This document shows positions 33,784-45,392 of a stretch of DNA of 64,000 bases, piece by piece (positions within the stretch are counted from its first letter, which is position 1; each line of letters begins with the position of its first letter). Made by a program: the position numbers and the translations under genes. Source of the DNA: Pestalotiopsis fici W106-1 (lineage: Eukaryota; Ascomycota; Sordariomycetes; Amphisphaeriales; Sporocadaceae); contig NW_006917093.1 of NCBI RefSeq assembly GCF_000516985.1, positions 992,001-1,056,000 on the forward strand. The letters run 5' to 3'. The notes beneath the pieces are model-generated. The model made no database searches, was not told the origin of the DNA, and saw only the letters and a list, made by a program, of their open reading frames with translations.

Positions 33784-34655
33784 GCAGCCTAGGTTTAGTG
33801 ATTCAAGTTGCGAGCTTGGCGAGGGTACCTGAGTGGCGTACTAGCAGAATCTGGCAAAGCAAAGACCAGAAATTTTGCAATAAGAGACTTTGAAAATGAC
33901 GAGTCAATATAGATTTACCCTTGAAATTTGCGCCCTACTAGGCACTGGTGCCCGGGTTTCGTGCCGGCAAGTCATGCATCGAGTATTTCAATAGGCGACT
34001 CCGTTTCCACTAGAGAAGGGATGAAAAATATAAACGCGGGGCGGTCAGAAAAGCGGCGGGTCGAATTTTTGGTTGATGAGTGGCCCCTTCCACTACTCGC
34101 TCCCCTCCCCCATGATTCACACTCCTGGAGTGTATCAAGTGAAACACCAAGGGCCTCTGCACTAGAGAAGAGACCCATTCTTATGACGAACGTATGGAGC
34201 GAGTTGGATCTCTTGAATCGGGCCAATTCTACAAATTAATGGATGTTGATAACATAGCAGCAGCCATAGCTGGGGATGAGTCGAAGTCGACCTCTGAAGT
34301 CATTGTTTGGGTCAACCACCTTTTTTCTTATGTTCCCAGGGCGAATTGCGATGTGCGCTTCGTGGCCCTGCATGTTGCGATGACTTGGCTGGTAGCTTCG
34401 AGCAAGAACGCCTTGCATGGGTCACAATAGCCTGTGGCACTTCCATTGCATGCCAGTATATGTCTTCGGAATTGTGAAGAAGGTCCAGGTGGTGTAAGAA
34501 GAATGTAGAAGAATATGCACAGCAAAAGCCTAGAATAGCATCCTGTAGCAATCACTCATTAGATGGAATGCGAAGACTACCAAAGAAAAGCATGTGAGGT
34601 TTGCACGTATTACCATTTGTAGTGCACAGAAGCGAAGAAGCCACTTTCAGTCCAC

Positions 34656-34672
34656 TTGTGTGTGTGTGTGTG
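34656..34672. repeat. (TG)n microsatellite
   Basis: Eight uninterrupted TG units in the SSE1 upstream region. Confidence 0.8.
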
Positions 34673-34920
34673 TTTTGCTCGAAAGTTCTGGATGGTTCAA
34701 GAGCACACCACGTTGCTAGGCGGCGACAGTGGGGTGGCCCTAGAGGAGGGGAGATCAGAGAATTGCGCTGGAGGCGGGCAGCCTCACCTACCTACCCACC
34801 TTTTGCTTGACACAACCTCCCTCTCGGGCAGCAGCTATTTTTTTTTCTCTGCGTACATTCTCCAATACTCTGAAAAAAAATCAGCCGCAAACCACATTTT
34901 TCTTCGCCGTTTCTTTTCGC

Positions 34921-34945
34921 AGAAGTCGCATTTCGAGAATTCGAC
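34921..34945. promoter_or_regulatory. Heat shock element-like array
   Basis: In 5-bp steps the sequence reads AGAAG, TCGCA, TTTCG, AGAAT, TCGAC: nGAAn, a gap, then nTTCn-nGAAn in correct phase. This fits a gapped HSF1 site and sits 48-72 bp before an Hsp110 gene start, possibly within the 5' UTR. Confidence 0.4.
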
Positions 34946-34992
34946 TCTAGACCTAACACTCCCTTTCCTGCGACAAAAAGAACAAAGCAAAG

Positions 34993-37347
34993 ATGAGCGT
35001 CGTTGGTGTCGATTTCGGTACCCTCAACACCGTGATCGCTGTTGCGAGAAACCGGGGTGTTGATGTTGTAAGTACTGCCCAGTCTGCTTGCTTGCATGCC
35101 ATCGTGGGCATGCGCTCGCGTCTTTTGCGCATCTGTCTCTGACTTGACATTTCCCAGATTGCCAACGAAGTCTCCAACCGAGCTACTCCGTATGTACTAT
35201 ACACATTTGAGCTTATCCTGCCCAAACCCCTCCATACACTTGCGCAAACGTACTGACCGTGCTCCACCCCACAGTTCCCTCGTAGGATTCAGCTCCAAGA
35301 ACAGATACCTGGGTGAGCCTGCAAAGACCCAGGAGATCTCCAACCTCAAGAACACCGTCAGCTCTCTCAAGCGCCTTGCCGGCCGGAGTTTCAAGGACCC
35401 CGATGTGCAGATCGAGCAGCAATATGTCTCGGCTACCCTCGTCGATGTTAACGGCCAGGTCGGTGCTGAGGTCTCATACCTTGGCGAGAAGAGGAGGTTC
35501 ACAGCCACTGAGCTATGTGCCATGTATCTGAGCAAGATCAAGCAGACTGCCTCCACCGAGCTCAGACTTCCCGTCAATGACCTGGTGCTGAGCGTGCCTG
35601 CCTGGTTCACCGACATCCAGCGCCGGGCTCTGATTGATGCCGCCGAGATTGCTGGCCTCAGACCCCTTCGCCTCATCAACGACACAACCGCTGCCGCCCT
35701 CGGCTATGGTATCACAAAGCTGGATCTCCCCGGTCCTGAGGAGAAGCCTCGCCGTGTCTGCTTTGTCGACATCGGCCACAGCAACTACACTGCTTCCATC
35801 GTCGAGTTCAAGAAGGGTGAGCTCGTCGTCAAGTCGACAGCCTACGACAGACATTTCGGTGGTCGTGAGTTCAACTTGGCTCTGGTTAACCACTTCTCCA
35901 AGGAGTTCAAGGCCAAGTACAAGATTGACATTGCCACCAACCCCAAGGCTATGGTCCGTGTTGATGCTGCTGTCGAGAAGCTCAAGAAGATTCTTTCTGC
36001 CAACCAGCAGGCTCCCCTGAACATTGAGTCGCTCATGAACGATGTCGACGTTACTGGCATGATCACCCGTCAGGAGTTTGAGGCTCTCATTGAGCCGCTC
36101 CTCAGCAGGGCTACTGTTCCTCTCGAGCAGGCTCTCGCCGAGGCCAAGCTGACCAAGGAGGACGTTGACTACATTGAGCTTGTTGGTGGCTGCACACGTG
36201 TTCCTTCCCTGAAGGAGAGAATCCAGGCCTTCTTCGGAAAGCCCCTCTCTTTCACTCTCAACCAGGACGAGGCTATCGCCAGGGGTTGTGCCTTTAGCTG
36301 CGCTATCCTCTCGCCTGTCTTCAAGGTCCGTGACTTTGCCGTTCAGGACATCTGCACTTACCCCATCGAGTTCTCGTGGGAGAAGGACGCCGACATTCCT
36401 GATGAGGACACTAGCTTGACCGTCTTCAACAAGGGCAACGTCTTGCCTTCCACCAAGATCTTGACTTTCTACCGCAAGCAGGCCTTTGACTTGGAGGCTA
36501 GGTACGCCAAGCCCGAGGATCTGCCCGGCAAGATGTCGCCTTTCATTGGCCGATTCTCCGTCAAGGGCGTCAAGGCCGACCCCAAGACTGAGTTCATGAT
36601 CTGCAAGCTCAAGGCCCGCGTCAACATCCACGGTATACTCAACGTCGAGAGCGGTTACTATGTCGAGGACCAGGAAGTTGAGGAGGAGGTGAAGGAGGAG
36701 GGTGACGGTGATGCCATGGAGACCGACGACAAGAAGGACGACAAGCCCAAGACCCGCAAGGTCAAGAAGCAGGTCCGCAAGGGTGACCTGCCCATTGTGG
36801 CTGGTACCACCTCCCTTGACGAGGCTGCCAAGAACGCTGCCGCTGAGAAGGAAGCCAACATGGTTATGGAGGACAAGCTTGTCGCCGACACTGAGGAGAA
36901 AAAGAACGAGCTCGAGGCATACATTTACGACATGCGTAACAAGCTTGACGACCAATTTGCCGAGCTTGCTAGCGAGGATGAGAAGGACAAGCTCCGATCG
37001 AAGTTGACTGAGACTGAGGTAAGTTATCCAACAAAACGCACAATTCTTATTTCATGTTACATTTTACTAATCCTTCCTAGGACTGGCTGTACGAGGACGG
37101 AGAGGATGCCACCAAGGCTGTGTACATTGCCAAGATGGACGAGATCAAGGCCATGGCTGGTCCCATCAGCCAACGACACTTTGACAAGATTGAGTCGGAG
37201 CGTGCTGCTCTGCAAGCCAAGCTTGATGCTGAGGGTGCAGCAAAGCGTGCTGAGGCAGAGGCCAAGAAGGCTGAGGAGTCAGAGGCCAGTAAGGATGAGC
37301 CGATGGCCGACGCCGATGCCCCTCAGCCCGAGACGGAGGAGAAATAA
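34993..37347 (+). CDS. Hsp110-family chaperone Sse1/Hsp88
   Basis: Exons 34993-35067, 35158-35189 (32 nt), 35275-37018 and 37081-37347; 705 residues. It starts MSVVGVDFGTLNTVIAVARN, an Hsp70-type phosphate-binding loop of the Hsp110 variant. Other marks: 'LINDTTAAALGYGI', 'VCFVDIGHSNYTASIVEF', 'FGGREFNLALV' and 'IELVGGCTRVPSLKERI'. The substrate-binding part carries an acidic loop ('EEEVKEEGDGDAMETDDKKDD') that marks Hsp110 rather than Hsp70. The tail is an Ala/Glu/Lys helical bundle ending DAPQPETEEK. Length equals that of Neurospora Hsp88. Role: cytosolic nucleotide exchange factor for Hsp70 and holdase. A heat-shock-element-like array precedes the gene. Confidence 0.94.
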
Positions 37348-37698
37348 AATAAAAGCTCAGCAGAATAGGGAGGGAGACATGATGTTTTTATGATGCGAAC
37401 GTAATGCGGATACATGAAGATTCCCATCACCAGGCGTGTTAGGTTGGGACACGCTCAATAAAGAATAGATAGATCTGAATGACGAATTTGTGCATGAACA
37501 ACATACTCGTCCCTTTATGCCATGCTCTAAATACCCGTGACATGTTTGCGAATTTTATGGTCGGTTCATTCTACGATCGTTATCCTGTATTTTTTTGCTT
37601 AAGACCACTAAAATTGGGGGCATTGCGCCTGCACATGCTTCTGGCTCATGTTATACTATTGTCAAGAAAATGAATTGATCTATCTGTAGATTGATAAG
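37348..37698. other. Convergent intergenic region
   Basis: 351 bp between the SSE1 stop and the 3' end of a minus-strand gene. No features seen. Confidence 0.5.
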
Positions 37699-38256
37699 TC
37701 ACACAGGCGTCGCTACGTTTATTGATGGGCCCGATCTTGACCCCAGGCCAAACTCTTCCTTGATTTGACCATCGGACCAGCCTAGTACCTCTGAATACCA
37801 TTTTGAGGAACACCCGATTTCTTTGGCCTCCACCTTCCATTCTGGCCACGAGCTTCCTAGAACTCGATCTGTCTGTGTCAGCTTTGAGAGAGGACAGAGG
37901 GAAGAAAGGTGAAAGAAGTAGCAGACGGGGGAAAGGGCATGAAAGCAAGCGGAAATGTCGTCACCATCAAAAAGCTCCAGGACGCAAGTCCCAAAATCTA
38001 ATTCGGTCAGAAAATTCTCTGCTTGGTTCAGCTCGCCCGAGTCGGTGATGCGGATCAGGAGAGCCCGTATGCTGGCGCCAGTATAGACGGCATTACTCTT
38101 ATTCCGTACGACGAGGGTCTTGTTCAGCCCGGCGAAGCGAAACGCGACCACGGAGGCGAGCGGCTTCTTGGAGGAGGTGGGAAAGAGGAAATAGTCCTCG
38201 GCCCATTGTAGATACCGTGACCAGGCGGCTCCGCTAATCCGGTTGATTTCGTTCAT
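37699..38256 (-). CDS. Hypothetical 185-residue protein
   Basis: Uninterrupted minus-strand frame with an ATG start, MNEINRISGAAWSRYLQWAE. The first 105 residues look like a compact alpha/beta segment ('VVAFRFAGLNKTLVVRNKSN', 'GASIRALLIRITDSGEL', 'LDFGTCVLELFDGDDISACF'). After a Cys/Leu-rich stretch comes 'SSWPEWKVEAKEIGCSSKWY'. A short intron in the middle cannot be excluded. No family is recognised and no signal peptide or membrane helix is obvious. Function unknown; the balanced composition and ATG start make it a probable gene. Confidence 0.5.
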   Translation of the reverse strand: MNEINRISGAAWSRYLQWAEDYFLFPTSSKKPLASVVAFRFAGLNKTLVVRNKSNAVYTGASIRALLIRITDSGELNQAENFLTELDFGTCVLELFDGDDISACFHALSPVCYFFHLSSLCPLSKLTQTDRVLGSSWPEWKVEAKEIGCSSKWYSEVLGWSDGQIKEEFGLGSRSGPSINVATPV

Positions 38257-39017
38257 GGTTGTGGCGGATCATCATGGCCGGTTGAAAGGCCCACGAGGGC
38301 CGACGATGGGAATATACATGGTCGTATATGCATAAATGACATTTCTAAGGTAAGCTAGACCAGACGTATGAGAATAGGACGCAAGCGGCCATCCCATCTG
38401 CTTAGACATTTGAGGGGACAAAGAATGGGTAAGATCGAAAGGTCGACTTGTGTCCCAGCGGCATTGTCTCCTGCGCCACGTTGGAATGGAATGCAAGTCA
38501 AGGTGGCGATCATAAGCCCAGTTGAAGTTATGATTTGTATTGGAATTCTCTAAAATGTGGAAGTTAATTGATGTGAAGTCTTTACAAATGCCATGATATT
38601 ATGATGCCTTTGTAGAACTACAGCCAACGAATTTGATAAATAGTCACTCGTTCTTTGAGATCTTCTATGATTTGAAATCTAATAAACAGTAGGCTCATGT
38701 TTTATGAGAGACGACGCCTTGGATTTGTACTGTAATGCTGCATACCTGCTCAACTTTGAGTGACAGTAGAAAGGAAGGAAAAGAAAGGCAAGGAGTAAAA
38801 TATAAGAACACTTCAATTGCCATTCCCCGAAACATAAGAAAATGTATTCATCGTTTAGTTGCTTGAGCCGCAATCATAAAAGGTCGTTCTGACGTCATGA
38901 TCATCGCAGCACACAGGATGATTCGACCAATATCAACTTTCCAGAATAGCTCATGGTAGACTTGAAATCGTCGAGGATTCAGAACACAATAAAATCAAAT
39001 GATAATCGATTTATATC
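38257..39017. other. Intergenic region
   Basis: 0.76 kb, AT-rich toward 38560-38900; no supported feature. Confidence 0.5.
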
Positions 39018-39407
39018 ATGCTACGAACGACAATCAGAACAACGCCAAATCGAGTTTCACCAACTGCAGCGGCACTGCAAGCGAGATGGTCGAGCAGCAA
39101 TTCGGCGTCGCCCATAACAGCGCAACAAGACGGCGAACCGCCCAAACACGATAAATCGCCAATGAAGGACGCGCCAGCAGAGTCGCAAAAGAGCTGCAAA
39201 TCAAAGACCATGGCAGAACTTGACGAGGAGATGAGATTAAAGATGTCGGGTCTGTCGGGAGATGGTGGCGAAGCGGGCATCGAGTACGAAGACGGGAAAC
39301 CAGTGGCCATGAAACGCAGCGTCAAGAACAACAGTGAGTGGATTATACACCAAAGATACTTCACTTCGAGACCACTGACACTGGCCATAGTGTTTCGTTA
39401 TATCTAG
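39018..39407 (+). CDS. Small, probably mitochondrial, conserved protein
   Basis: Exon 1 39018-39333 and a 17-nt exon 2 39391-39407 give 110 residues. The first 25 residues (MLRTTIRTTPNRVSPTAAAL...) are rich in Arg, Thr and Ala without acidic residues, as in a mitochondrial presequence. The middle is polar and the end reads 'KTMAELDEEMRLKMSGLSGD', 'IEYEDGKPVAMKRSVKNN', then MFRYI after the splice. I recall a similar C-terminal pattern in filamentous fungal proteins of unknown function, but cannot name the family. The micro-exon is supported by consensus gtgagt and catag sites and by exact phase. Confidence 0.62.
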   Translation: MLRTTIRTTPNRVSPTAAALQARWSSSNSASPITAQQDGEPPKHDKSPMKDAPAESQKSCKSKTMAELDEEMRLKMSGLSGDGGEAGIEYEDGKPVAMKRSVKNNSEWIIHQRYFTSRPLTLAIVFRYI

Positions 39408-40248
39408 CAATTCAATCATCTTAATTAAGGCGATCCGGCGAGTTGAAAGAGGTTCGTGTGCTGCGTATTTGTATTAAATTTAGTACCCTGATACGCAAGC
39501 ATTTGCTGATTACTCCTTCTCTCAAGGTCGAGAGATTTCATGTGTGAGCAAGCAATGGCTCTCAATGTTTACATGCCATGATCTCGTTATTCATCGGTCG
39601 CCATGCTGACTCAACTTTGAAGATGAATAAATACAGTCTCACGATAGGATGAAGGGTTGTCTTCTCCTTTCTTTGAACCAAAGATTTGCTTGCATCAAGC
39701 AGGCAAGATACAAAATCATTGACAAGGGCTCCTTGTGCACACTGCATACTTACTGTCAATCTGCCTTGTTGAAGCTTACTTCAAATCTCCAGATATAGTT
39801 CTGCATTTTAAAATTTCAACATTTTATTGTACAACGCTTCACAAGGATATCTCACTTCCAAGTTATAGTTTGATGGCGCACGAATGGGAGATAGCTATCT
39901 GGAATTAGGTGTGAAAGTACATGTCCGCTTCGCCCACATGCAGCAAAGCACCTGTCAAGCCTGGACCTTCTAGTGCTTGCCTAGGTACATACTCAGCGTG
40001 GTTAGCGTTGCTTGTTGTACGCTATGGTCCATTGACAACCCCGCTATGCAATACATAGTAACAAATCCGTACCTGCATTCACTGGAATCCCTGTCCTTAC
40101 GTCAAACCCCCCAGCCTACACACGTGCGAAATACACCCGGCCTTTCGAGGTCCTTGAACGCCAAAAGGACATCTGTCGCTATTGAAGCCGTGACTGGCAA
40201 CGGCGTACCCAGAAAACCATTGGTTATGGCACATTGATTTTTATCAAG
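39408..40248. other. Intergenic region, SEH1 upstream
   Basis: 0.84 kb, AT-rich at 39780-39840. No supported coding frame. Confidence 0.5.
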
Positions 40249-41642
40249 ATGCCTCTTCCATTAGATGACGTGCCGCCTGTGACGGATGAAAGCGCAAGCT
40301 TTGATCTGATTGCACACCGGTCGTCCGATCTCCTTCAAGCTATCGCCTTCAATGCCTATGGTGATCGCTGTGCTACGGGCTCCGTCGATGGCCAGATTCG
40401 CATTTTCAACCGCCGCAAGGATGGGATTTGGCAACTGTCCGACTCATGGAGCGCACACCCTGGGGAGATCCTCGAGGTGGGTTGTTCCGTCTTCTCACAT
40501 CAAGACGTGGCTGTGATCACAGCACCAATTCATGGAACTCATGGCTGACCCGAGGAATCTTTTAGCTGCAATGGCTGCCACCTACAGTCTATCCAAACAT
40601 TGTCGCCTCACTTGGAATAGAAGGTCGCTTCAAGCTCTGGGCGGAAGATGACACGGCTGCACCTGGAAGGCGCTTCAGTGCCAAGAACAACAACCCAAGG
40701 GCAGCATTCGAGAGCAGGTCCAACAAGTCGCCTTACCGTTCCTTTTCCATGAAGCACAATGAGGAGACCAGATACACTTACTTTGCATTCCTTTGCGCTG
40801 ATGGTCGGCTCTCGGTACACGAGGGCGAGGAACCTGAGAATTTGGCAGATTATTCCGAGGTTGATGAATTCCAAGCTCTCCCCAAGCCAAGTCGCGGTGA
40901 GGAGACCTGCTTCAAGGTCCGTTTCGACCCAAATCCGGAGCCATGTTACAAGGCCCTCAGAGCAGGTGTCCCGACAGACGCACTGAGTCTCGTGGTTGCT
41001 GGCATGACCACAGTCAAGGTCTTTCGATCACGGGATATTGTGGCTAGCTCCTTTGGCGCAGCCACGCGAGCCAGGGAGTTTTACCAAGCAATTGAGATCA
41101 AGGGACATAGAGGTCTAGTTCGCGATGTTGCTTGGGCACCTGGAAACTTCCGTGGACACGACATGATAGCCACGGCCTGCCAGGATGGCTTTGTAAGAGT
41201 GTTCCGAATTGATACGCCGTACAACAAGGATGATGGTAGATCTTGGGCTGTAGCAGACATTACGGGCAAGGACAAGGCAGAGACAGCAGGACAAGCTGGA
41301 CCCTCTACGCCGGCACAGAACAACAATCAGCCCAAAGGGCCTCAACAGGCACATTCAGGTATAAGAGCCGAGCTGGACAAGTCGGGAACTCACGCCGAGA
41401 GGTCAAACACGGGTCAAGTGGGTCAGATCAACCACACTGTTCGTGAGTTGTCGAAGCTGGAGAGTCATCGATCACCCGTCTGGAGAGTTGGATTCGATGA
41501 TGACGGTCAAATCCTTGGAAGCGTTGGCGATGAAGGGAAGTTAATGTGCTACCGTCAAAAGGCAGATGGGACATGGGCGAAGAGCTCGGAGCTGGGTATG
41601 ATGAAGCAAAGACTCGTCATACCACAAAATCTTTCTGGTTGA
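40249..41642 (+). CDS. SEH1: Nucleoporin SEH1 (WD40)
   Basis: Exons 40249-40476 and 40566-41642 (intron with gtgggt donor, tttag acceptor), 434 residues. It begins MPLPLDDVPP and shows WD40 blades: 'DLLQAIAFNAYGDRCATGSV' with 'DGQIRIFNRR', 'LQWLPPTVYPNIVASLGIEG' with 'RFKLWAED', 'IKGHRGLVRDVAWAPGNFRG' with 'IATACQDGFVRVFRI', and a final 'HRSPVWRVGFDDDGQILGSV'. This order, and the Sec13-like blade motifs, fit SEH1 of the Nup84 nuclear pore subcomplex, which also serves in the SEA complex at the vacuole. A Gln/Pro-rich loop (residues about 305-350) is an insertion common in mould homologues. Confidence 0.85.
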
Positions 41643-41999
41643 GGTGTTGAATACCCTCTCGTTTCCTTCATGTGTTCTTCACACTTGTATTAGATACCCA
41701 ACGTCCAAGAGTAGGTTATGCTTACGACGTTCACGTTCTGGTTTCTTTTACTCTTTTCAAGATAGTTCTTTTTACTGTCGGGCGTGGTACAGTACGTTCA
41801 GTACGCAGAGTCTTGGCCCTTGTCCATTGCGAAGTTACAAGAGTAGAGGACTGATGTTTATACATTGTCAAACAAGAAGATCAAACTGGTTATACCGTGT
41901 CCACTAACTTTTGCATGCTGGCACTGGAGAATGATCAAGTCTATCATTTCTATTAGAGGAAACGTTCTACACATTAGAATGTTCCTTTCCAAGACCAGA
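41643..41999. other. Convergent intergenic region SEH1/GH6
   Basis: 357 bp between two 3' ends; no features seen. Confidence 0.5.
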
Positions 42000-43227
42000 C
42001 TATTTGGAGGCCGCACGTTCGACCGTCGGATCTGCGTTCTTGACGAGCATCTGGACATAGTCATCGAACCATACGCCCGCCTTGGGAGCACCCGCCAGAC
42101 CACACTCACCGTCACTCTCGCCGCCGGGCTTGACCCACACGAGACTGTCCACGAGGGTGTTGTTGATGGTCGTGCCGGGCACGGCGCCAAAGCCTGAAGG
42201 GGCAACATTGCACCAGTCTCCCCACTCGGCCCTCGCGCCATACTGAGCGACGCGGCCCTGGTCAATGATGAAGCGCGCAGGGAGGCCGTTGGCCTCAAGA
42301 TGCGGCGCCAATGATGACGCGTAGTGCGACTCGTCATACGAGTTGCTGTACTCTGTGTAGTTTTCACGCGGGTTGGCCAGGAACGGGTTGTAGTTGGACA
42401 CGTTGGTCGAGAAGCCGCGGATCTTGGTATTATTACCTGCCTTTTGTACCACCTCGGCAAAGATCTTGGCGGCTGGAAGATAAAATCTGTTAGTCACTAA
42501 TCATCTACACATGTGTGAATCAAGGTAGATGCTTACCAGGCTCAAGGTTGTCATCCCAACCCAACCAACCGCCGTGGGCCGCATCAATGTAGAGGTTGAC
42601 ATTGCTAAACTGCAGGCTCGAGATGGCATATGCGATGCCCTCCTTGTACGTGTCGGCGGCATTGGCGCAGAATTCGACGCCCATGTTGGTCACGAGGTTA
42701 CCGAGAGAGTCGGGCTCCAGGACAATGGCAAAGGTGAGGTCAGTGGCGGCGGCGACCTTTTCGGCATAGGGCTGGATGAACTCGGTCTTGTAAATCTCGA
42801 GGCCATTGTCGGCGCTGCTCAGCTCGCCCGCGCTCTCGCCGGCGCTGCAGTCGCGGTCCGGCAGGTTGTAGAGCACCAGGCCGACAATCTGGTCGACGCC
42901 CGTTGCCGCCTTGGCCGCGCGCGCCGACGCGACGGCCGCGTCAATGTTGCTCAGCCCGGCGCGGTCCGTGATCCAGACAAAGGTCCCCACGTCCTGGATG
43001 GCCCGGACCTTGGCCGCGTTGGCCTCGTCGCCTTGTTCCACAAAGGCGTCGTATGTCTGCTCCAGCTTGGTCGCCCAGGTCGGGTTGGCAAACAGCTTCT
43101 TGCCCGTGAACGGGTTGGTGTCGGTGCCATTGCTCCTCAAGAGGCGCTTTGGTACTTGGGGAAAATGCGGCAACGCCGAGACACTGGCTGCGGCCGCGCA
43201 CAGCGTGAGCAATGTGGTGGCAAGCAT
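42000..43227 (-). CDS. Secreted GH6 cellobiohydrolase-like enzyme, no CBM
   Basis: Minus-strand exons 43227-42537 and 42472-42000, 387 residues. Residues 1-19 form a signal peptide (MLATTLLTLCAAAASVSALP). The catalytic domain follows with the two GH6 acidic sites: 'VLYNLPDRDCSAG' (second Asp, Asp126, matches the Asp175 position of Trichoderma Cel6A) and 'IVLEPDSLGNLVTN' (Asp173, the proton donor). 'YIDAAHGGWLGWDDNLEP' and 'LVWVKPGGESDGECG' are typical of GH6. The Cys-rich CBM1 and linker of the main secreted cellobiohydrolase are absent, so this is a single-domain form. It cleaves cellobiose from the non-reducing ends of cellulose. Next to it, about 1.1 kb away, begins the polyol/sugar gene cluster. 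Confidence 0.92.
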
Positions 43228-44319
43228 CTTTGGCTATGACTCTAGAGGACTCTGAAATTTTTTAAGGAAAGGCTAGAACTCCTGAGAGACTCTGGTTCAA
43301 GAGAAATACTAGAGTCGTCGCTACTTTAGGGCATTTGACAGGCATGATCGATCCTTGATGTGGTTTACAGGACTCTTATATGTAAGGTCACTCAAGAGGA
43401 CGACATGCCACGTTTGTTTCTCGGAGGCAAATCCACCGCTCGCTCAGGAGAGTAGAATGACACCATGGTCGATCGCTAGACATGGTACAGGCCAGAGCAT
43501 ACTCAGATTACTAGAGCCGCACGGGAGGCTCTCCGAGTTTGGGTGTGCTTGCCAATGCTTTAATCAGGGGGCGACTTTAGATATATAGGCCAAGCACTAC
43601 ATCTTGCCGGGCGTTTAATCTATATGGTGACATTCACTATAAGAAATCCCGCTCTTGCCGTCAAGGTGAAAATGGTTGCAATAAGCTTAACAAAGAAAAG
43701 GGTCGTCGCGTATAGATTAAAAGGGCTCTCGCTTAACCGGCGCGGGTACCGAACGGCTATTCTTGGCCTTCTTTCCCCTTTGAGCCATCAAGAGGGAGAG
43801 ATAGATCTTGCCAAGCATTGAGTTTCATGCAACCTTTAGGCCGAGATCTGCATAGAAGACGTGATGTTGCTTTTCAAGTAGAAGGAATGAGGAGTCTAGA
43901 GTGTATGAAATACTTGTTTTGATCATTGGGCATCATAGAGGTTATTTCCGTCATTCCCAGGCTAAAGATCTAAAAGGCGATAAGTCTCAACTATATTAGC
44001 AAGTATTCAGCCGCAGAGTTGATTAGTCTTGATTGGGACGGCAAATAAATAATCAAAAATCCCGTTTAATCATTCGAGAATGACATGTGACGTTCTCCAT
44101 ACGATAAGATAGCATGCTTAAAACTTGTTGCTCTAATTATTCTCTCGAGTTCGGCACATTGGCGCAGATCTTTTCTTCATAACCAGAATGGCATGATATC
44201 TGTGGCAGAATTGTTGCCCTTGTAAGCAAGGATCGGGAAGTAAACGCCATGGCTGTATGAAGTCGTTGATTGGAATGAGCCGAGGAATTCATATCTGGTT
44301 ACCGCTTTCGAGTATCTAA
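43228..44319. other. Intergenic region between GH6 and SDR1
   Basis: 1.1 kb containing the GH6 promoter and the 3' flank of SDR1. No copy of the cluster dyad is seen. A 65-codon plus-strand frame near 43624-43821 is basic but unrecognised. Confidence 0.45.
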
Positions 44320-45392
44320 CTATGTGAGAACATATCCACCGTCGATCAAAATATCGCTTCCAGTCGTATAGGTCGACGCATCGCTAGCAAGGTATAGGAA
44401 CAAGCCCTTGATCTCCTTGACGTGGCCCTGCCTGCCCAAGACAGCCATGCGGTACGCCTCGTTGAGCGCAGAAGGGCCCGCGCCCATCTTTGTGTCAAAG
44501 AAGCCGGGCGACACGATATTGACACGCGCAAATTCCCTCCACTCGCGGGCCAAGGACTTGCCAAATTGGGTGACAAAGGCCTTGGTGCCATTGTAGACGG
44601 GCTGGTCGACGGGCACGTTGACAATGTGTCCGCTGATGCTTGCCGTGATGATGAGGTTGCCGGTGCCTTGACGCTTGAACACCTCGCCGGCATACTTGGC
44701 ACAGTAAACGACGCCATCGACTAGCCAGAGATGTTAATGCATTGCTCAAGATTTATACGTTCAAACTACCATACCGTTTACAGAGAGTTGCTTCTTGTAC
44801 TCATCTAGAGTCTGCTCCAAGATTGGTTTCGAAATTGACATGCCTAGTAGTCATTTGTCAGTCCTACGGGGACTTCTCATTGCCAGCGAGAGGGAGGGGG
44901 TCATACCAGCATTGGCAACGAATATGTCTATTCTTCCAAAGTCCTTGACAACCTGTGCTATTGCTGATTGTACGGCCTCGGCATTTGAAACTTTGTAGCA
45001 TCAGTCAGTCGAAAGCGCACTTTCAGTTCTTCTTGGAAATAGCGCTTACCATCAACCTTGTAGGCATTCGTCTTGATGCCATGTGTACTAGCCAAGGACT
45101 CTGCCTTGGCGATGGCAGCATCGTTGCTAAGAGATGATGATCAGCTGTGTTACTTGCAGCGTATTGTCGGGATCGTAATCGGCGAAACCTACGAGTTATA
45201 AAAAAGAGCTACATGGGCACCCGCTTCTGCGTATGCCTCGGAGACAGCACCGCCAATGCCCTCAGCAGCGCCCGTAACGACAGCAACCCTTCCGTTTAGC
45301 TTGAACTGCTCAATGACATTTGTAGGCGTGTTTGGAAACGGCCGCGGGAATCCGTCGCGGATAGTTGTGCAATCATCTACTGACATGGACAT
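44320..45392 (-). CDS. SDR-family polyol/ketose dehydrogenase (SDR1)
   Basis: Five minus-strand exons: 45392-45193, 45126-45050, 44990-44907, 44843-44775 and 44720-44320; 276 residues. All four introns are short and their phases agree. It is a classical short-chain dehydrogenase/reductase: cofactor motif 'TGAAEGIG' at 40-47, 'NAG' after the third beta strand, active site 'ITASISG' and Tyr186-x3-Lys190 ('YNGTK'), then 'VSPGFFDT'. The N-terminal 30-residue extension and the 'SISGHIVNVPVDQPVYNGTK' region resemble fungal sorbose reductase/L-xylulose reductase/arabinitol dehydrogenase proteins. It likely interconverts a polyol and ketose in the cytosol; substrate not known. It shares a 699-bp divergent promoter, with two copies of the cluster dyad, with the XDH-like gene. 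Confidence 0.83.

Larger units (their letters stand above)
33784..34992. other. Intergenic region, SSE1/HSP88 promoter
   Basis: 1.2 kb with no supported coding frame. It holds a (GT)n repeat, a stress-element-like AGGGG at 34747-34751 and a heat-shock-element-like array just before the SSE1 start. Confidence 0.5.

Noticed and set aside
35513..36955. 480-codon minus-strand frame across SSE1
   Set aside because: Antisense shadow of the well-supported SSE1 exon; Leu/Val-rich composition results from codon bias on the other strand.
43514..43534. CGG-N8-CCGA in the GH6 upstream region as a fifth cluster dyad
   Set aside because: Spacing is 8 rather than 10-11 and it lacks the TGCT before CCGA, so it does not fit the pattern.
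43624..43821. Basic 65-codon plus-strand frame between GH6 and SDR1, considered as a transposon remnant
   Set aside because: No transposase motif, terminal repeats or target duplication could be seen.
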